Origin: Anodontia alba
Taxonomy: Eukaryota; Mollusca; Bivalvia; Lucinida; Lucinidae
DNA length: 64,000 bases
Assembly: GCA_964016985.1 (NCBI GenBank)
Contig: OZ024824.1
Span: forward strand, 120,548,951-120,612,950
Direction: 5' to 3'
Positions 51,896 to 61,226 of the stretch are shown here, piece after piece. Each line of letters starts with the position of its first letter. The first letter of the stretch is position 1. Made by a program: the position numbers and the translations under genes. Below the pieces are notes generated by a model. The model was given only the letters and a program-made list of their open reading frames with translations, did not search any database and was not told the DNA's origin.

Positions 51896-53074
51896 AAAAG
51901 GCAATGACTCTTGCAATGATGGCAGGGTCTCAAGTCTTTGTTATTCAGATACACAGTTTCAACTGAGTATCTTTAAGGACCAAGATTTCAAGAAAATATT
52001 TAGTGGCTATTGTTACATTCTGTAAACAAACATGGAATTCGCCGAATGGCTAAGTCACGACTGCTGTGGTGTTCAGGAAAGGGAGTTAAAGGTATAGAGG
52101 GAACATTGTTCGGCCAAGCGTGAAAAATCAAGGTCAGCAACGGTGGATAGCAGTGGGCAGGGTGCATCATGGCAGATGTATGGTTTACTAGGCCTAGAAG
52201 CCTTGGTGTTTTAGAAACTGAGCTAAACGAACATTGTTGACGCAACGAAAAGTGATGTCGCTCATGTTGCGACAAAAATCAAGGGCAGTAACATTTTAGG
52301 GATAATGAGAGTATTATGGTTTAAACGTAAGTTTCAGCCTATTTTATTCAAGTTACACACCAGAAACTAAACTCAGATTACAACAAGGACAATGACTTGT
52401 TGGAATGATAGCAGAGTCGTACTTTTTTCTCTTCCCCATCTCACCTTGAATTAAATCTGTACAGTTCAGAACCGGTGTCTTTAAAGAAATTAAGCACAAG
52501 TAGTCCGATATTCTCGTTTTGTAATCTGGAAGTCTCGTCTTGTATTGGGGCAAAATGTTTCCAGGTGAAGAGCTGTGCTTATCTACTAGGTGAAAACACT
52601 GCCAGGCGCTTATTAAAAAGCGTTCAAAATCTTGACATTTCCATCAATGATACCTCCTTTCAGATGTGTGATCCTGTCAAGAGATTTTCATTTGTTCAAA
52701 GATCATATTTCAAATAAATGCTGAAAATTTTATTGAAAATTCTGCTGCAATTTTTAAGACATGGCTTTATAAAAGTTTACCAAAATGCATAACATGATAA
52801 AGGGATTTACCTGTTTTCACCCATTGCCAGTGCATTTTAAAAGTTCAAATACTGGTCAGGAAGTCTCATGACACTATTTAACAGAATAAGGAAAGAAGCA
52901 GTGACAACAATAATCTTGAATTAGCATCCACTCCACACACACTCCCTTCGCACTGGAGTGTGGATCTTCGCATATACTTCCAAACAGTACCAGCTCCAAA
53001 TCTAATCCAATTTTGTTAGTCCATGACCTTGAACTTTGGTCAGCAGCAGCAATGAGGTATCAACTGGTAACACT
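51896..53074. other. Unassigned stretch
   Basis: No repeat family assigned, except GTGATGTCGCTCATGTTGCG near 52260 (family Q-like). Frames at 52000-52275 (-), 52353-52553 (-) and 52475-52717 (+) lack recognisable domains and splice support. Confidence 0.35.
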
Positions 53075-53248
53075 TTAATGCTTAGCACTCTGGGTAAAAA
53101 ATTCAGCAGATAACCTACTGAAATATTTCTCTTATTTTTTCCAGAAACATTTTGCATGAAATGTCAAATCCCCATTTTCTGGGAAAAAACAAGAAAAATA
53201 TCATCAATTAATTGTCTGCAGAATTAGCCCATAGACTGGTAAAACTAG
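53075..53248. repeat. Hairpin repeat family L, copy 3
   Basis: GCTTAGCACTCTGGGTAAAA, ATTTTGCATGAAATGTCAAA and CAATTAATTGTCTGCAGAAT. One arm of the palindrome is reduced. Confidence 0.65.
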
Positions 53249-53640
53249 CCTAATACAACATATTAACACCTTCAAGTGAGGAAGATAATGATTTTTGTTT
53301 TATGTCCCTTTCAACATTATTAAAGTCATATTGAGATGATGGTTGATAATAAAAGGCTCTCTGCAATGAAGCACTGGACAGTAATGAGCTGAATATTGCC
53401 TCCAGGGGATTCCAACCCACAATCTACCTTGTGATGGCTCCTCAGTCAAGAGGGCTGACCACTGGGCTACATGGATGCTTCTTCATGTGAGGACTTCCAG
53501 AAATATAAGCTGAATATAAATCCATAGCTCCACTTAAGTTGAGGTACCAGGAAAATATTGTTCTTATTTCTCACTTCTAATGAGTATCCACAGCACGTTT
53601 TCATGGAGGACGTACAAAAAATATCAGTACTTTTTGGTAG
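53249..53640. other. Unassigned stretch with a tRNA-like relic
   Basis: The minus strand of about 53400-53475 reads GTAGCCCAGTGGTCAGCCCT ... GATTGTGGGTTGGAATCCCC, an A-box/B-box-like pair without a cloverleaf. Nothing else recognised. Confidence 0.35.
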
Positions 53641-53647
53641 AAAAAAG

Positions 53648-53769
53648 TGCCTTATTTGGAGTTAGGTATATGAAAACTGCCTTATTTGGAGTTAGGTATA
53701 TGAAAACTGCCTTATTTGGAGTTAGGTATATGAAAACTGCCTTATTTGGAGGTAGGTATATGAAAACTA
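53648..53769 (+). repeat. 30-bp tandem repeat, four units
   Basis: Four near-identical units of GCCTTATTTGGAGTTAGGTA plus TATGAAAACT, the last with one change (GGAGGTAGG). The unit is a multiple of three, so an open frame repeats TALFGVRYMK, but nothing else indicates a gene. Confidence 0.93.
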
Positions 53770-54009
53770 TCTGATGGATGGAAAACTATTATGACTATAA
53801 ACCCCCATTTCATATGCCGAGGTATAAAGCACCTTTCCAAAGTCATAATAACTAAATATTTTTATCATATGATTTTTTTTATTATTTAGTTCTTGATCGG
53901 AAATGTACCAACATAAATCCTTTTATACATTGTGTGTACTCATTTCTGTGAGGCCATTCTAATGAATGAGTGATCCACGGCTACAGATATGAGGGGTAAC
54001 CAGATACAC

Positions 54010-54165
54010 TTTTTTTTTTCTTATTTCTCCACAAAAACGTATTTTATGGGTGCTCATTAGCAGACCCGTACCAAGATGCATGTTATGTGTACTCATTAGA
54101 AGAGCCTTGGTGTTCCTAATAAATACCCACAGTAGTTTTTTTGTGCGTAAAAATAAGAAAATGAT
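54010..54165. repeat. Hairpin repeat family K, degenerate copy
   Basis: TTTTCTTATTTCTCCACAAA, GTACTCATTAGAAGAGCCTT and GCGTAAAAATAAGAAAATG. Arms are diverged. Confidence 0.55.
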
Positions 54166-54279
54166 TTTTTTTGATGAAACAAGCCCCTTTATCATAAGCT
54201 ATGGTAACCACAACACTTTCACGAAGAATTTAAAAAAAAAAAAAAAAAGAAAATCCACACTTTTCAGATTAAATAAGTA

Positions 54280-54495
54280 CACTACAACCTCTTTATAACA
54301 TGGTTCATAATTATAACACGGTCCAAAACGGTTCAAAGATGGATCCCAAAAATGTATAGATTATATTGAAAAATGACCATAAATGGTCATTTTTCAATAC
54401 AATCTATACATTTTTGTTTGGTTATAACATGGTTGTTTAGCTAACACGGTTTATGCTATGAACCCCAACAATAGTGTTATAAAGAGGTTGTGATG
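54280..54495 (+). repeat. Tc1/mariner-type MITE family I, copy 6
   Basis: CACTACAACCTCTTTATAAC to TTATAAAGAGGTTGTGATG between TA sites. The core palindrome AATGACCATAAATGGTCATT is intact. Confidence 0.83.
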
Positions 54496-54952
54496 TATAT
54501 CGTTCGCTATAAATAAGAAACATGGTATCAATTTTAAGTGTTTTATTTCAAAATACAACTTTAATGCTTCAAAGACTTATGCCATTTTTTCAGCAAAATG
54601 TTTTATCACTCGTAATTAAGATACTTGATAGCAGTAGCTTTGTAACTGGAAGAATGATAAGCACACAGCCAAACTTATTCAGTGTTTTGTCACCAATATT
54701 TTTTTGTTTTGTATGTTTGCATGTTATGATGGAGGACTATACAGATCAATATTTTTCTTATTTTTCCATGAAAACATTTGATAAGAGTAGCCATCAGAAG
54801 CGCTTTGCTGAGGCACCCACATATGTATTTTTGTGGAGAAATAAGAAAATATCGCCAGTTTTTGTTTGAAAAACAAAATCATCCAGAACAAGATGTGGTG
54901 AAAGTATTCACTTGTGAACAATTTGCAGTACCTTCCAACCCATCCTGAAAAC
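54496..54952. other. Unassigned stretch with a K-type fragment
   Basis: The + frame 54522-54869 (115 codons) ends in K-family arm sequence (CATATGTATTTTTGTGGAGA), so it is judged non-coding. No domain is seen. Confidence 0.4.
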
Positions 54953-55206
54953 TTTGTTTGTTTGTATTGAGGTTTTACGGCCCAGTCAACCCAGTGGGGT
55001 CATGTTGAGCATGGTCAGTGTACCTAACCACAGTTTACTGGGCAGGCTTAGTCCTCTAAGCTGTTAACCAGTATTGCGCACATTCTTTCGCCAGAAACTG
55101 ACAACTGCCCTTCTTGAATCAGCGGAAGGGAGAGAATGACCGTAGAAAATATTTCCTGATCAATCTCCACGAAAGAATGTTGCCGACCTTGGCGGGGGTT
55201 GAACCC
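54953..55206 (-). mobile_element. tRNA-derived SINE, 5'-truncated copy 9
   Basis: Minus strand. TTGAGGTTTTACGGCCCAGT through ACCTTGGCGGGGGTTGAACC, ending inside the B box, with no A-box head. It is flanked by an 11-bp inverted repeat, CTGAAAACTTT (54945-54955) and AAAGTTTTCAG (55210-55220), instead of a direct duplication. Confidence 0.85.
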
Positions 55207-55223
55207 AGTAAAGTTTTCAGAAG

Positions 55224-55392
55224 ACAACAACTTGAAATACTTTATTTTCTCCAGAAAACAGGATTTGACACTTCATGCAAATTGCCTCAATGAGACAATT
55301 TGCATGAAATGTCACATCCTGTTTTCTGGGGAAAATAAGAAAAATATCATCGATTTGTCATCTGCTGAACTAGCCCAGAGTGGTTTAGGTTA
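55224..55392. repeat. Hairpin repeat family L, copy 4
   Basis: ACAACAACTTGAAATACTTT, GATTTGACACTTCATGCAAA, near-perfect inverse with loop TTGCCTCAATGAGACAA, and CATCTGCTGAACTAGCCCAG. Confidence 0.78.
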
Positions 55393-55524
55393 AAGTGGTA
55401 CTGAAGGTACATGTATAGTACATAGCACCAGATAAAGAGGGGGTATCAACATACATGTACTTCTTTTATTTCTCCACAAAGATATAGGTTGTCAGACTAA
55501 TTAGAAATGCCTCAATGAGGTGCT

Positions 55525-55625
55525 TGAAAACATGGGTTGTGGGTACTCATTAGAAGCACCTCAGTGAGGTGCTTCTAATGAGTACCCACAACCTATGTTT
55601 TTGTGGAGAAAAGAAAAATATCAGT
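55525..55625. repeat. Hairpin repeat family K, copy 2
   Basis: GGGTACTCATTAGAAGCACC with perfect partner GGTGCTTCTAATGAGTACCC, then AACCTATGTTTTTGTGGAGA. Extra partial arms lie just upstream from 55465. Confidence 0.85.
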
Positions 55626-55711
55626 ATTTTTCTGTTGAAAAAGTACATAATCTGGAGCTATGGACACAATAACAATATAAATGGTTGCCTTCGGAAACAA
55701 AGGTAACATAC

Positions 55712-55922
55712 CGTATTTACCCTAAGTATTTGGACACCTTATCTACTTGTCCTAAAATTTGAATTAGTCCATTCTACTACCTCCTGATGTGTCTAAAATA
55801 TTGGTGTATGTATGGCAAACAGTGTAGACCCTGACCAGAGGCCACATTTTGCTGTGTTTGATCTGGGTGTTCACTGTTTGCAAAGGCCTATTTGTCCCAA
55901 TACTGAGCGTTATTATGGTATT
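55712..55922 (+). repeat. Hairpin repeat family C, copy 4
   Basis: CCGTATTTACCCTAAGTATT, ATGGCAAACAGTGTAGACCC with imperfect partner, GCAAAGGCCTATTTGTCCCA and TTATTATGGTATTTAC. Confidence 0.72.
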
Positions 55923-56439
55923 TACATCCCTGAAATGATCAGGGTAAATACTGTGCTATGACAAAATCTACTGACTACAAAACACTGAATATGTTATGTC
56001 GCACTTGCATACAAATTTTCTCTGAAGCAAGTTTATATAAAAAGAATAGCAATACATACAGTTAACAGACCAAACAAATCTCAAAGCATTAAATGGCCAA
56101 TCTGGCTAAATAAGGCTATGTTTGTGTACACTGATGGCTAAGGTTTGTGCCAAAACATCGTAGGTTTCATTAGAATAAACTCTCTCAGGCTGAGATGATT
56201 CTAATAAAAAAACAATAGTGTAAGAAACAATGTGAAAATTACAATTATCCAAACTTATCACCATACTAATCCCCTTAGCTGGACTGTTTTATTGTTGTTG
56301 TTGTTGCTTTGTTGTTGTTTTTTTCTTGCATTTCTGTGCATATTCCATACTCAACTAATATGAACTACATACATGTACATCACATGATACATGGCTTTAA
56401 AACATACAAATCACAACTGCAGCAGATGACATTTTGATT
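55923..56439. other. Unassigned stretch
   Basis: Near 56160-56220 a weak K-type core is visible (TTCATTAGAATAAACTC / GATGATTCTAATAAA). A TTG-repeat stretch lies at 56292-56322. No gene is recognised. Confidence 0.35.
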
Positions 56440-56590
56440 TTTCTTTTATAATTTTTCTGAAAAAATAAGGCTTGACATTTCAAGTTGTCTATCAGACAAT
56501 TCACATGAAATGCAAGCCTTATTTTTTCTGGTTAAAAAAAAAAAAAAAGGTAAGACTGCTGACTGCTGCAATTTTGCTTAGCACTATGGC
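56440..56590. repeat. Hairpin repeat family L, copy 5
   Basis: AATAAGGCTTGACATTTCAA, loop GTTGTCTATCAGACAAT, partner CACATGAAATGCAAGCCTTA. Confidence 0.7.
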
Positions 56591-56633
56591 TTGATCATCA
56601 CAATCTGGATTTTGTCTGCTGGCAAATTGTCTG

Positions 56634-57087
56634 GGCCCAGTTGTTCAAAGCTTCGTTAGCTTAACAAGCTCGTTAAGGGTCATTTTGTTAACTGTTTTAG
56701 GGGATTCAACAGTGATTTATTTACAATTTTACCTATGCGTCCCAGGACTCGCTTGGGCTATATAAAGTGAGTCCTACTAGAAAATCATTGTGTCCATTAC
56801 AGGATTTTCCACTATAACTTTGTGAGTCCTGGGACTCACTGAGATTTAAAATGTGAGTCCCAAAGCAAAAAATGTGAGTACGGGACTCGGGATGCGCAGG
56901 TAAAAAAATCACTGATTCAATATACAATATTCTGATATTTTTTGCTGAAAAAATGTGAGTAGCTTTTGCACTGCAAAAGCTACTCACATTTTTATCAGCA
57001 AAAAATTTCAGCATATTTGAGCATCACTCGATGTAAATTTTAACGAATCGTTATCTAACGACATTGTTAGCTTTGAACAACTGGGCC
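56634..57087. repeat. MITE family J, copy 4, CTG duplication, interrupted
   Basis: GGCCCAGTTGTTCAAAGC to CTTTGAACAACTGGGCC. CTG at 56631-56633 and 57088-57090. Core ATGTGAGTAGCTTTTGCACT with its inverse. A 205-bp insertion at 56711-56914 accounts for the extra length. Confidence 0.85.
56711..56914. mobile_element. Small hAT-like MITE nested in family J
   Basis: CAGTGATTT at the left and AAATCACTG at the right, flanked by ATTCAA on both sides. The uninterrupted J copy at 59778 reads GATTCAATAC there. GAGTCCTGGGACTCACT-type motifs inside. The duplication is 6-7 bp, one or two short of the usual hAT 8. Confidence 0.55.
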
Positions 57088-57090
57088 CTG

Positions 57091-57429
57091 AACTTTATCG
57101 CAACCTCTTTTTTCTATTTTCTTAGAAAAATAAAAAAGTATTTCAAAAAGTCTACTGATTTTTTTCCCACTATGCTAAGCATAAAAAAAAAAAATTAAGT
57201 GTAATATTCCTTTATTACAAGAGACAAATATAAAATGATGAAAAGTAATCTAATCGCAAAGAAAATACTTCAACAATGAAAAAGTAAACAATATTATATA
57301 CAGATACATGTATGAAAATATAACCAAGCAAAGGAAAAAAAGCTGCCGTATAATTAAAGTTTACAGCCCAATCAAATGAAAAACATTAAGCGAACACAAA
57401 TCATTCCATAGCTCCAGAGAAAGCATTTA
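57091..57429. other. Unassigned stretch with an L-type tail
   Basis: 57108-57185 has TATTTTCTTAGAAAAATA and AAAAAGTCTACTGATTTTTT, weakly L-like. The rest is A-rich without recognisable features. Confidence 0.35.
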
Positions 57430-57575
57430 GTTTTTTCAGCCAGAAGTGCTGATATTTTTTTTATTTTTCTCAACAAAAAAGATATGTGGTGGATACCCAT
57501 TAGAAGTGCCTCAAAGAGGCACTTCTAATGAGTACCCACAACATATGTTTTTATGGCGATATGAGAAAAACATTA
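57430..57575. repeat. Hairpin repeat family K, copy 3
   Basis: CCCATTAGAAGTGCCTCAAA with partner GAGGCACTTCTAATGAGTAC, arms AAAGATATGTGGTGG and CACAACATATGTTTTTATGG. Confidence 0.82.
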
Positions 57576-57734
57576 TTTGGAAACTACGTCTTACCTGGAG
57601 CTACTCCATCAATGAACTGTAATTAAAAACCCATACAGAAATTAATGGCTGAATATTCCCTTCTTCCTAGCTCTAGTACATACAGCAGAGGTCTTATTAA
57701 AGAGTGAGTCTTTGGTGATAATTCTAGAATATTT

Positions 57735-57845
57735 TTTTTCTTATTTCTCCATAAGTTGTATTATGGATACTCATTAGAAGTGCCTTGCCAAGGTGCTTCT
57801 AATGAACATCCACAATCTGTTTTTAATGGAAAAATTGAGAAAACT
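57735..57845. repeat. Hairpin repeat family K, copy 4
   Basis: TACTCATTAGAAGTGCCTTG with partner AAGGTGCTTCTAATGAACAT. Arms diverged. Confidence 0.72.
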
Positions 57846-57917
57846 TTCCCAGAATTATCATCAAATACTCTTCCGTACCAAGTCCTCTGACACAGATATC
57901 CGAAATATTCCGCCTCG

Positions 57918-58178
57918 CCACTCTGGCTAACAGCTTTTGTGATCAGATCACCAAGCCACCACCCTGGCTAACAGCTTTTGTGATCAGGTCACCTAAACAC
58001 CATCCTGGCTAACAGCTTTTGTGATCAGATCACCTAAATTGTAAATGCCACTCTGGCTAACAGTTTTTGTGATCAGGTCACCTAGGCACTATCCTGGCTA
58101 ACAGCTTTTGTAATCAGGTCACCTAACTGCCAATCTGGCTAAACAGCTTTTGCGATCAGGTCACCTAGCCAGAAATTT
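57918..58178 (+). repeat. Minisatellite, unit about 42 bp, six units
   Basis: CTGGCTAACAGCTTTTGTGA plus TCAGGTCACCTAA and a variable spacer, repeated six times at 40-48 bp. Confidence 0.9.
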
Positions 58179-58371
58179 GGTTGATTCAGGCGACCTGGCA
58201 CCAGTAAATTTCAATTGCTTCTGGTGGATGGGCAAGGGGAAGTCTGCTTGAGAAAAGTTGTCCCCGCTATTCCCATGGACCTGAAGCTAATGCCCATGCC
58301 AGTACAGGCTTTTCCGAAACACAAGGCATTTGAAGGCTTTGTTTTAGCCAGAGTCTTACCCATTTGCTATA

Positions 58372-58550
58372 TTTACCCTAAATACCTACACACCATGAAC
58401 TCTTTATCATACCTGTCCTAAAGGACTCTGACCACCTGTTGATGCATCTAAGAATTATGTGAAGGATTAGCAATGTAGACCCTGATCAGAGGCCATATCT
58501 TCAGGGTTTGCCAAGGCCTGTCAGCTCTACGTTTAGGGTAAATATTGTGT
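58372..58550 (+). repeat. Hairpin repeat family C, degenerate copy 5
   Basis: TATTTACCCTAAATACCTAC, CTCTTTATCATACCTGTCCT, GCAATGTAGACCCTGATCAG and a lost right arm. Confidence 0.6.
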
Positions 58551-58861
58551 GTACCTCGGTGGCGTAAATCAGATCAGAAATGTTATCTATTTCAATGTTT
58601 ATATGCCACAAGTCTATTTCTGTCTGATAAAAGCCCATAGTTCTCCCAACCCCTGTCCTATCTGCTCTGTCCCGTCGCCGTCTACAAATGATAATCATAG
58701 CTCAAGATTGAAACATGTGGTAATGTAAAACCAGTCTTAAAAATTTAAATCACCTCTACTAAGACACGCCCCTTTTTTAAGTGACCACTTGAAAACATGC
58801 CCAGATGTTTAAAATCTGTTTATGCCGTGATTAACGCTTCAAATTAAAATTTTCAACAGAC
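58551..58861. other. Unassigned stretch
   Basis: Minus-strand frame 58501-58698 begins with MIIICRRRRDRADR and has no recognisable domain. No repeat assigned. Confidence 0.3.
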
Positions 58862-59032
58862 ATTTTGAAATAGTTTTGCTTATTTTTCCCAGAAAACAGG
58901 ATTTGACATCTCATGTAAATTTGTCTCTGCTGGAGACAGTCTGTATGAAATGTCAAATCCTGTTTTCTGGAAAAAATAAGAAAAAATCAATCTGATGTCT
59001 GCTGAATTTGCCCAAAGAGTGGTAAAGGTTAT
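58862..59032. repeat. Hairpin repeat family L, copy 6
   Basis: AGAAAACAGGATTTGACATC, loop GTCTCTGCTGGAGACAG, partner GAAATGTCAAATCCTGTTTT, end GTCTGCTGAATTTGCCCAAA. Confidence 0.8.
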
Positions 59033-59159
59033 GGAGATATTCTCTAAAACCTTTACCACAGCCAAAAATGTGACAGGCACAGACACAGCGATGCCAATGA
59101 GTCCCACTATGTAGTTTTGCTAAATTTCTCTGAATAATAGGCATTCCAACCACTAAAAA

Positions 59160-59260
59160 AATTGGAGTTAATGAGAACCCTATGTCAGGTCTTATTTTCT
59201 CTGAAAAATAATGCAGAATGTCGTCTGCTACAATTTTGCTTAGCATTTTAAGGGTTAAGC
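59160..59260. repeat. Family L-type tail fragment
   Basis: TCTGAAAAATAATGCAGAAT, GTCGTCTGCTACAATTTTGC and CATTTTAAGGGTTAAGC. No palindrome remains. Confidence 0.4.
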
Positions 59261-59364
59261 TTGGTATTGAGATAAATAATTTTCTCATTCCTCCCGATAG
59301 CATATGCTGTGGGTACGCATCAAAAGTGAGCAGAGGACTTGTTTGATGATAATTATGGGATAAT

Positions 59365-59545
59365 TTTCTCCAGTTCTCCATAACAACATACATGTAGGTG
59401 AAGCGCTTCTAATAAATACCAACAACGTGTTTTTATGGAGATGAAAACATGTTGTGGGTACTCATTAGAAGCGACTTGAAGAGGAGCTTCTAATGAGTAC
59501 CTACAACATGTTTTTATGGAGAAATAAGAAAAATTATCCCATAAT
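59365..59545. repeat. Hairpin repeat family K, copy 5
   Basis: GGGTACTCATTAGAAGCGAC with partner AGGAGCTTCTAATGAGTACC, arms GATGAAAACATGTTGTG and CAACATGTTTTTATGGAG. An additional half-arm is at 59395-59440. Confidence 0.78.
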
Positions 59546-59777
59546 TATCACCAAATACTCCTCCTTAACAATCCCTCTGCTAAGGCCCTTTTCATTAGAA
59601 AGGCTTCGCCAAAACTCTCCTAACAAGTACACACTACATGTTTTCATCAAGAAGAAACAAGAAAATATCACTATTTTATCTAATTGTAAAACTGGTCTAA
59701 TCTAGAGCTATGTACCTGTACTATTTGTATATCATTGATTGGGACCGACTGATTCTCTGTCAGCTCTGTCCTACCTG

Positions 59778-60019
59778 GGCCCAGTTGTTCAAAGTGTCGT
59801 TAGCTTAACGAGCTCATTAAGGGTCATTTCGTTAACTGTTTTAGCAGATTCAATACACAATAGTCTGATATTTTTTGCTGAAAAAATGTGAGTAGCTTTT
59901 GCACTGCAAAAGCTACTCACATTTTTTCAGCAAAAAATTTTAGAATATTTGCGTATCACTCGATGTAAATTTTAACAAATCGTTAACTAACGACATCGTT
60001 AGCTTTGAACAACTGGGCC
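59778..60019. repeat. MITE family J, copy 5, CTG duplication
   Basis: GGCCCAGTTGTTCAAAGT to CTTTGAACAACTGGGCC with CTG at 59775-59777 and 60020-60022. Intact core palindrome ATGTGAGTAGCTTTTGCACT with its inverse. It is uninterrupted and serves as reference for the copy at 56634. Confidence 0.88.
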
Positions 60020-60051
60020 CTGGACATCACCTTTATGATGCATACATACTT

Positions 60052-60267
60052 AACCCATTGTAGTTGGGAGACCCGTAAAAGGGTAACTGGCAAACAGTGC
60101 AGACTCCGCAGAATGTGGCGTCTGATCGGGGTCTTCACTGTTTGCAAATAGTTTAGCCATTTTTCTCTAGGAATATGTAAATCTCATAACCAGACTTGCC
60201 TAAAATTGAAATTGGACTGTTCCAATATATAGTGTGGGAGGGTCTATTCAGTCTACAATGGGCTAAA
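60052..60267 (+). repeat. Hairpin repeat family B, copy 5
   Basis: AACCCATTGTAGTTGGGAGA, CCCGTAAAAGGGTAACTGGC, GCAAACAGTGCAGACTCCGC with partner, and TCTATTCAGTCTACAATGGG. Confidence 0.78.
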
Positions 60268-60281
60268 AACAGGTTAACATA

Positions 60282-60420
60282 TACAGTCGACTTTGTCTCG
60301 AAGTTCAAGAGACACTCTTAATAACTTCGAGATATCTGTATCTCGACATATCCGATTTGCAGAATTGAGATAAAAATAAATCAACCAACCACATTTCACA
60401 AATGAATATGTAATCTGACT
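60282..60420 (+). repeat. pogo-type MITE end fragment
   Basis: TACAGTCGACTTTGTCTCGA, AACTTCGAGATATCTGTATC and TCGACATATCCGA resemble subterminal repeats of pogo/Tigger elements. No matching right end was found. Confidence 0.45.
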
Positions 60421-60509
60421 CCTGAAGTTAGAGATTTATTGAAACTATTGTGGAAAAGAGGAGAAACAATATATTTTTTGTGGAGAACCATAGCTACAGA
60501 TAAGAAGGG

Positions 60510-60640
60510 GTATCCACATAATATTTTTCTTATTTCTCGATGAAAACATATGTTGAGGGTACTCATCAGAAGTGCCTCACCGAGGCACTTCTAATGAGTA
60601 CCCACAACATATGTTCTAATGAGAAATAAGAAAGATATCA
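60510..60640. repeat. Hairpin repeat family K, copy 6
   Basis: GGGTACTCATCAGAAGTGCC with partner GGCACTTCTAATGAGTACCC; arms TTATTTCTCGATGAAAACAT and ATGTTCTAATGAGAAATAAG. Confidence 0.85.
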
Positions 60641-60779
60641 GCATTTTTCGAATGAAAAAAGCACCTTATCTGTTGCTATGGAGAACTAAGCAACATATCA
60701 ATATTTTTCAATTGAAAAAGCGCTTTAACTCGCACCATGAATTAGTGTATTTTACAAAAATATTGGAAAACCATAACTC

Positions 60780-61082
60780 CTTAACTCTTTCACCACTGGC
60801 GCTAGTTGCCACGTTTGTCGTCTGCTGAAAACCTTTGCAAACAGTTTGGACCCAGATCAGACTCGACAAAACATAGCCTGATCTGGATCCAAACTGTTTG
60901 ACACTTTGATGGTATTTGCAAACAGTTTCGACCCAGATCCGACACGACAAAGCCTGATCTGGATCCAAACTGTTTGACACTTTGATGGTATTCCTGAAAG
61001 ATTTTTTGAAAAAAGTTCATTTAAAATAAAAACTTGCAGATGATAACAAAGCATGCAAAATTACCCAGCATGCAAAGAGTTA
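60780..61082 (-). repeat. Hairpin repeat family R, copy 2, with duplicated core
   Basis: TTAACTCTTTCACCACTGGC, GTCGTCTGCTGAAAACCTTT, then two successive hairpins, each GCAAACAGTTTGGACCCAGA/TCTGGATCCAAACTGTTTG-type, separated by ACACTTTGATGGTATTTG, and GCATGCAAAGAGTTAA. The core unit is duplicated about 75 bp apart. Confidence 0.72.
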
Positions 61083-61226
61083 ATGAATCTGTACTGAAAT
61101 TTGAAAAAGCTCACGTCACTTCCTTTTGATTTGTCTAAAAATCTGCAAGATGAGAGACAATCAATACAGCTTCTGATCTGATGCCATATTCTGTTGTCTG
61201 ATCTGTGTTAATACTATTCACAGATC

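Noticed and set aside
53580..53774. Small repeat protein encoded by 30-bp units
   Set aside because: The frame depends on the tandem repeat, with no start context, splice sites or transcription evidence.
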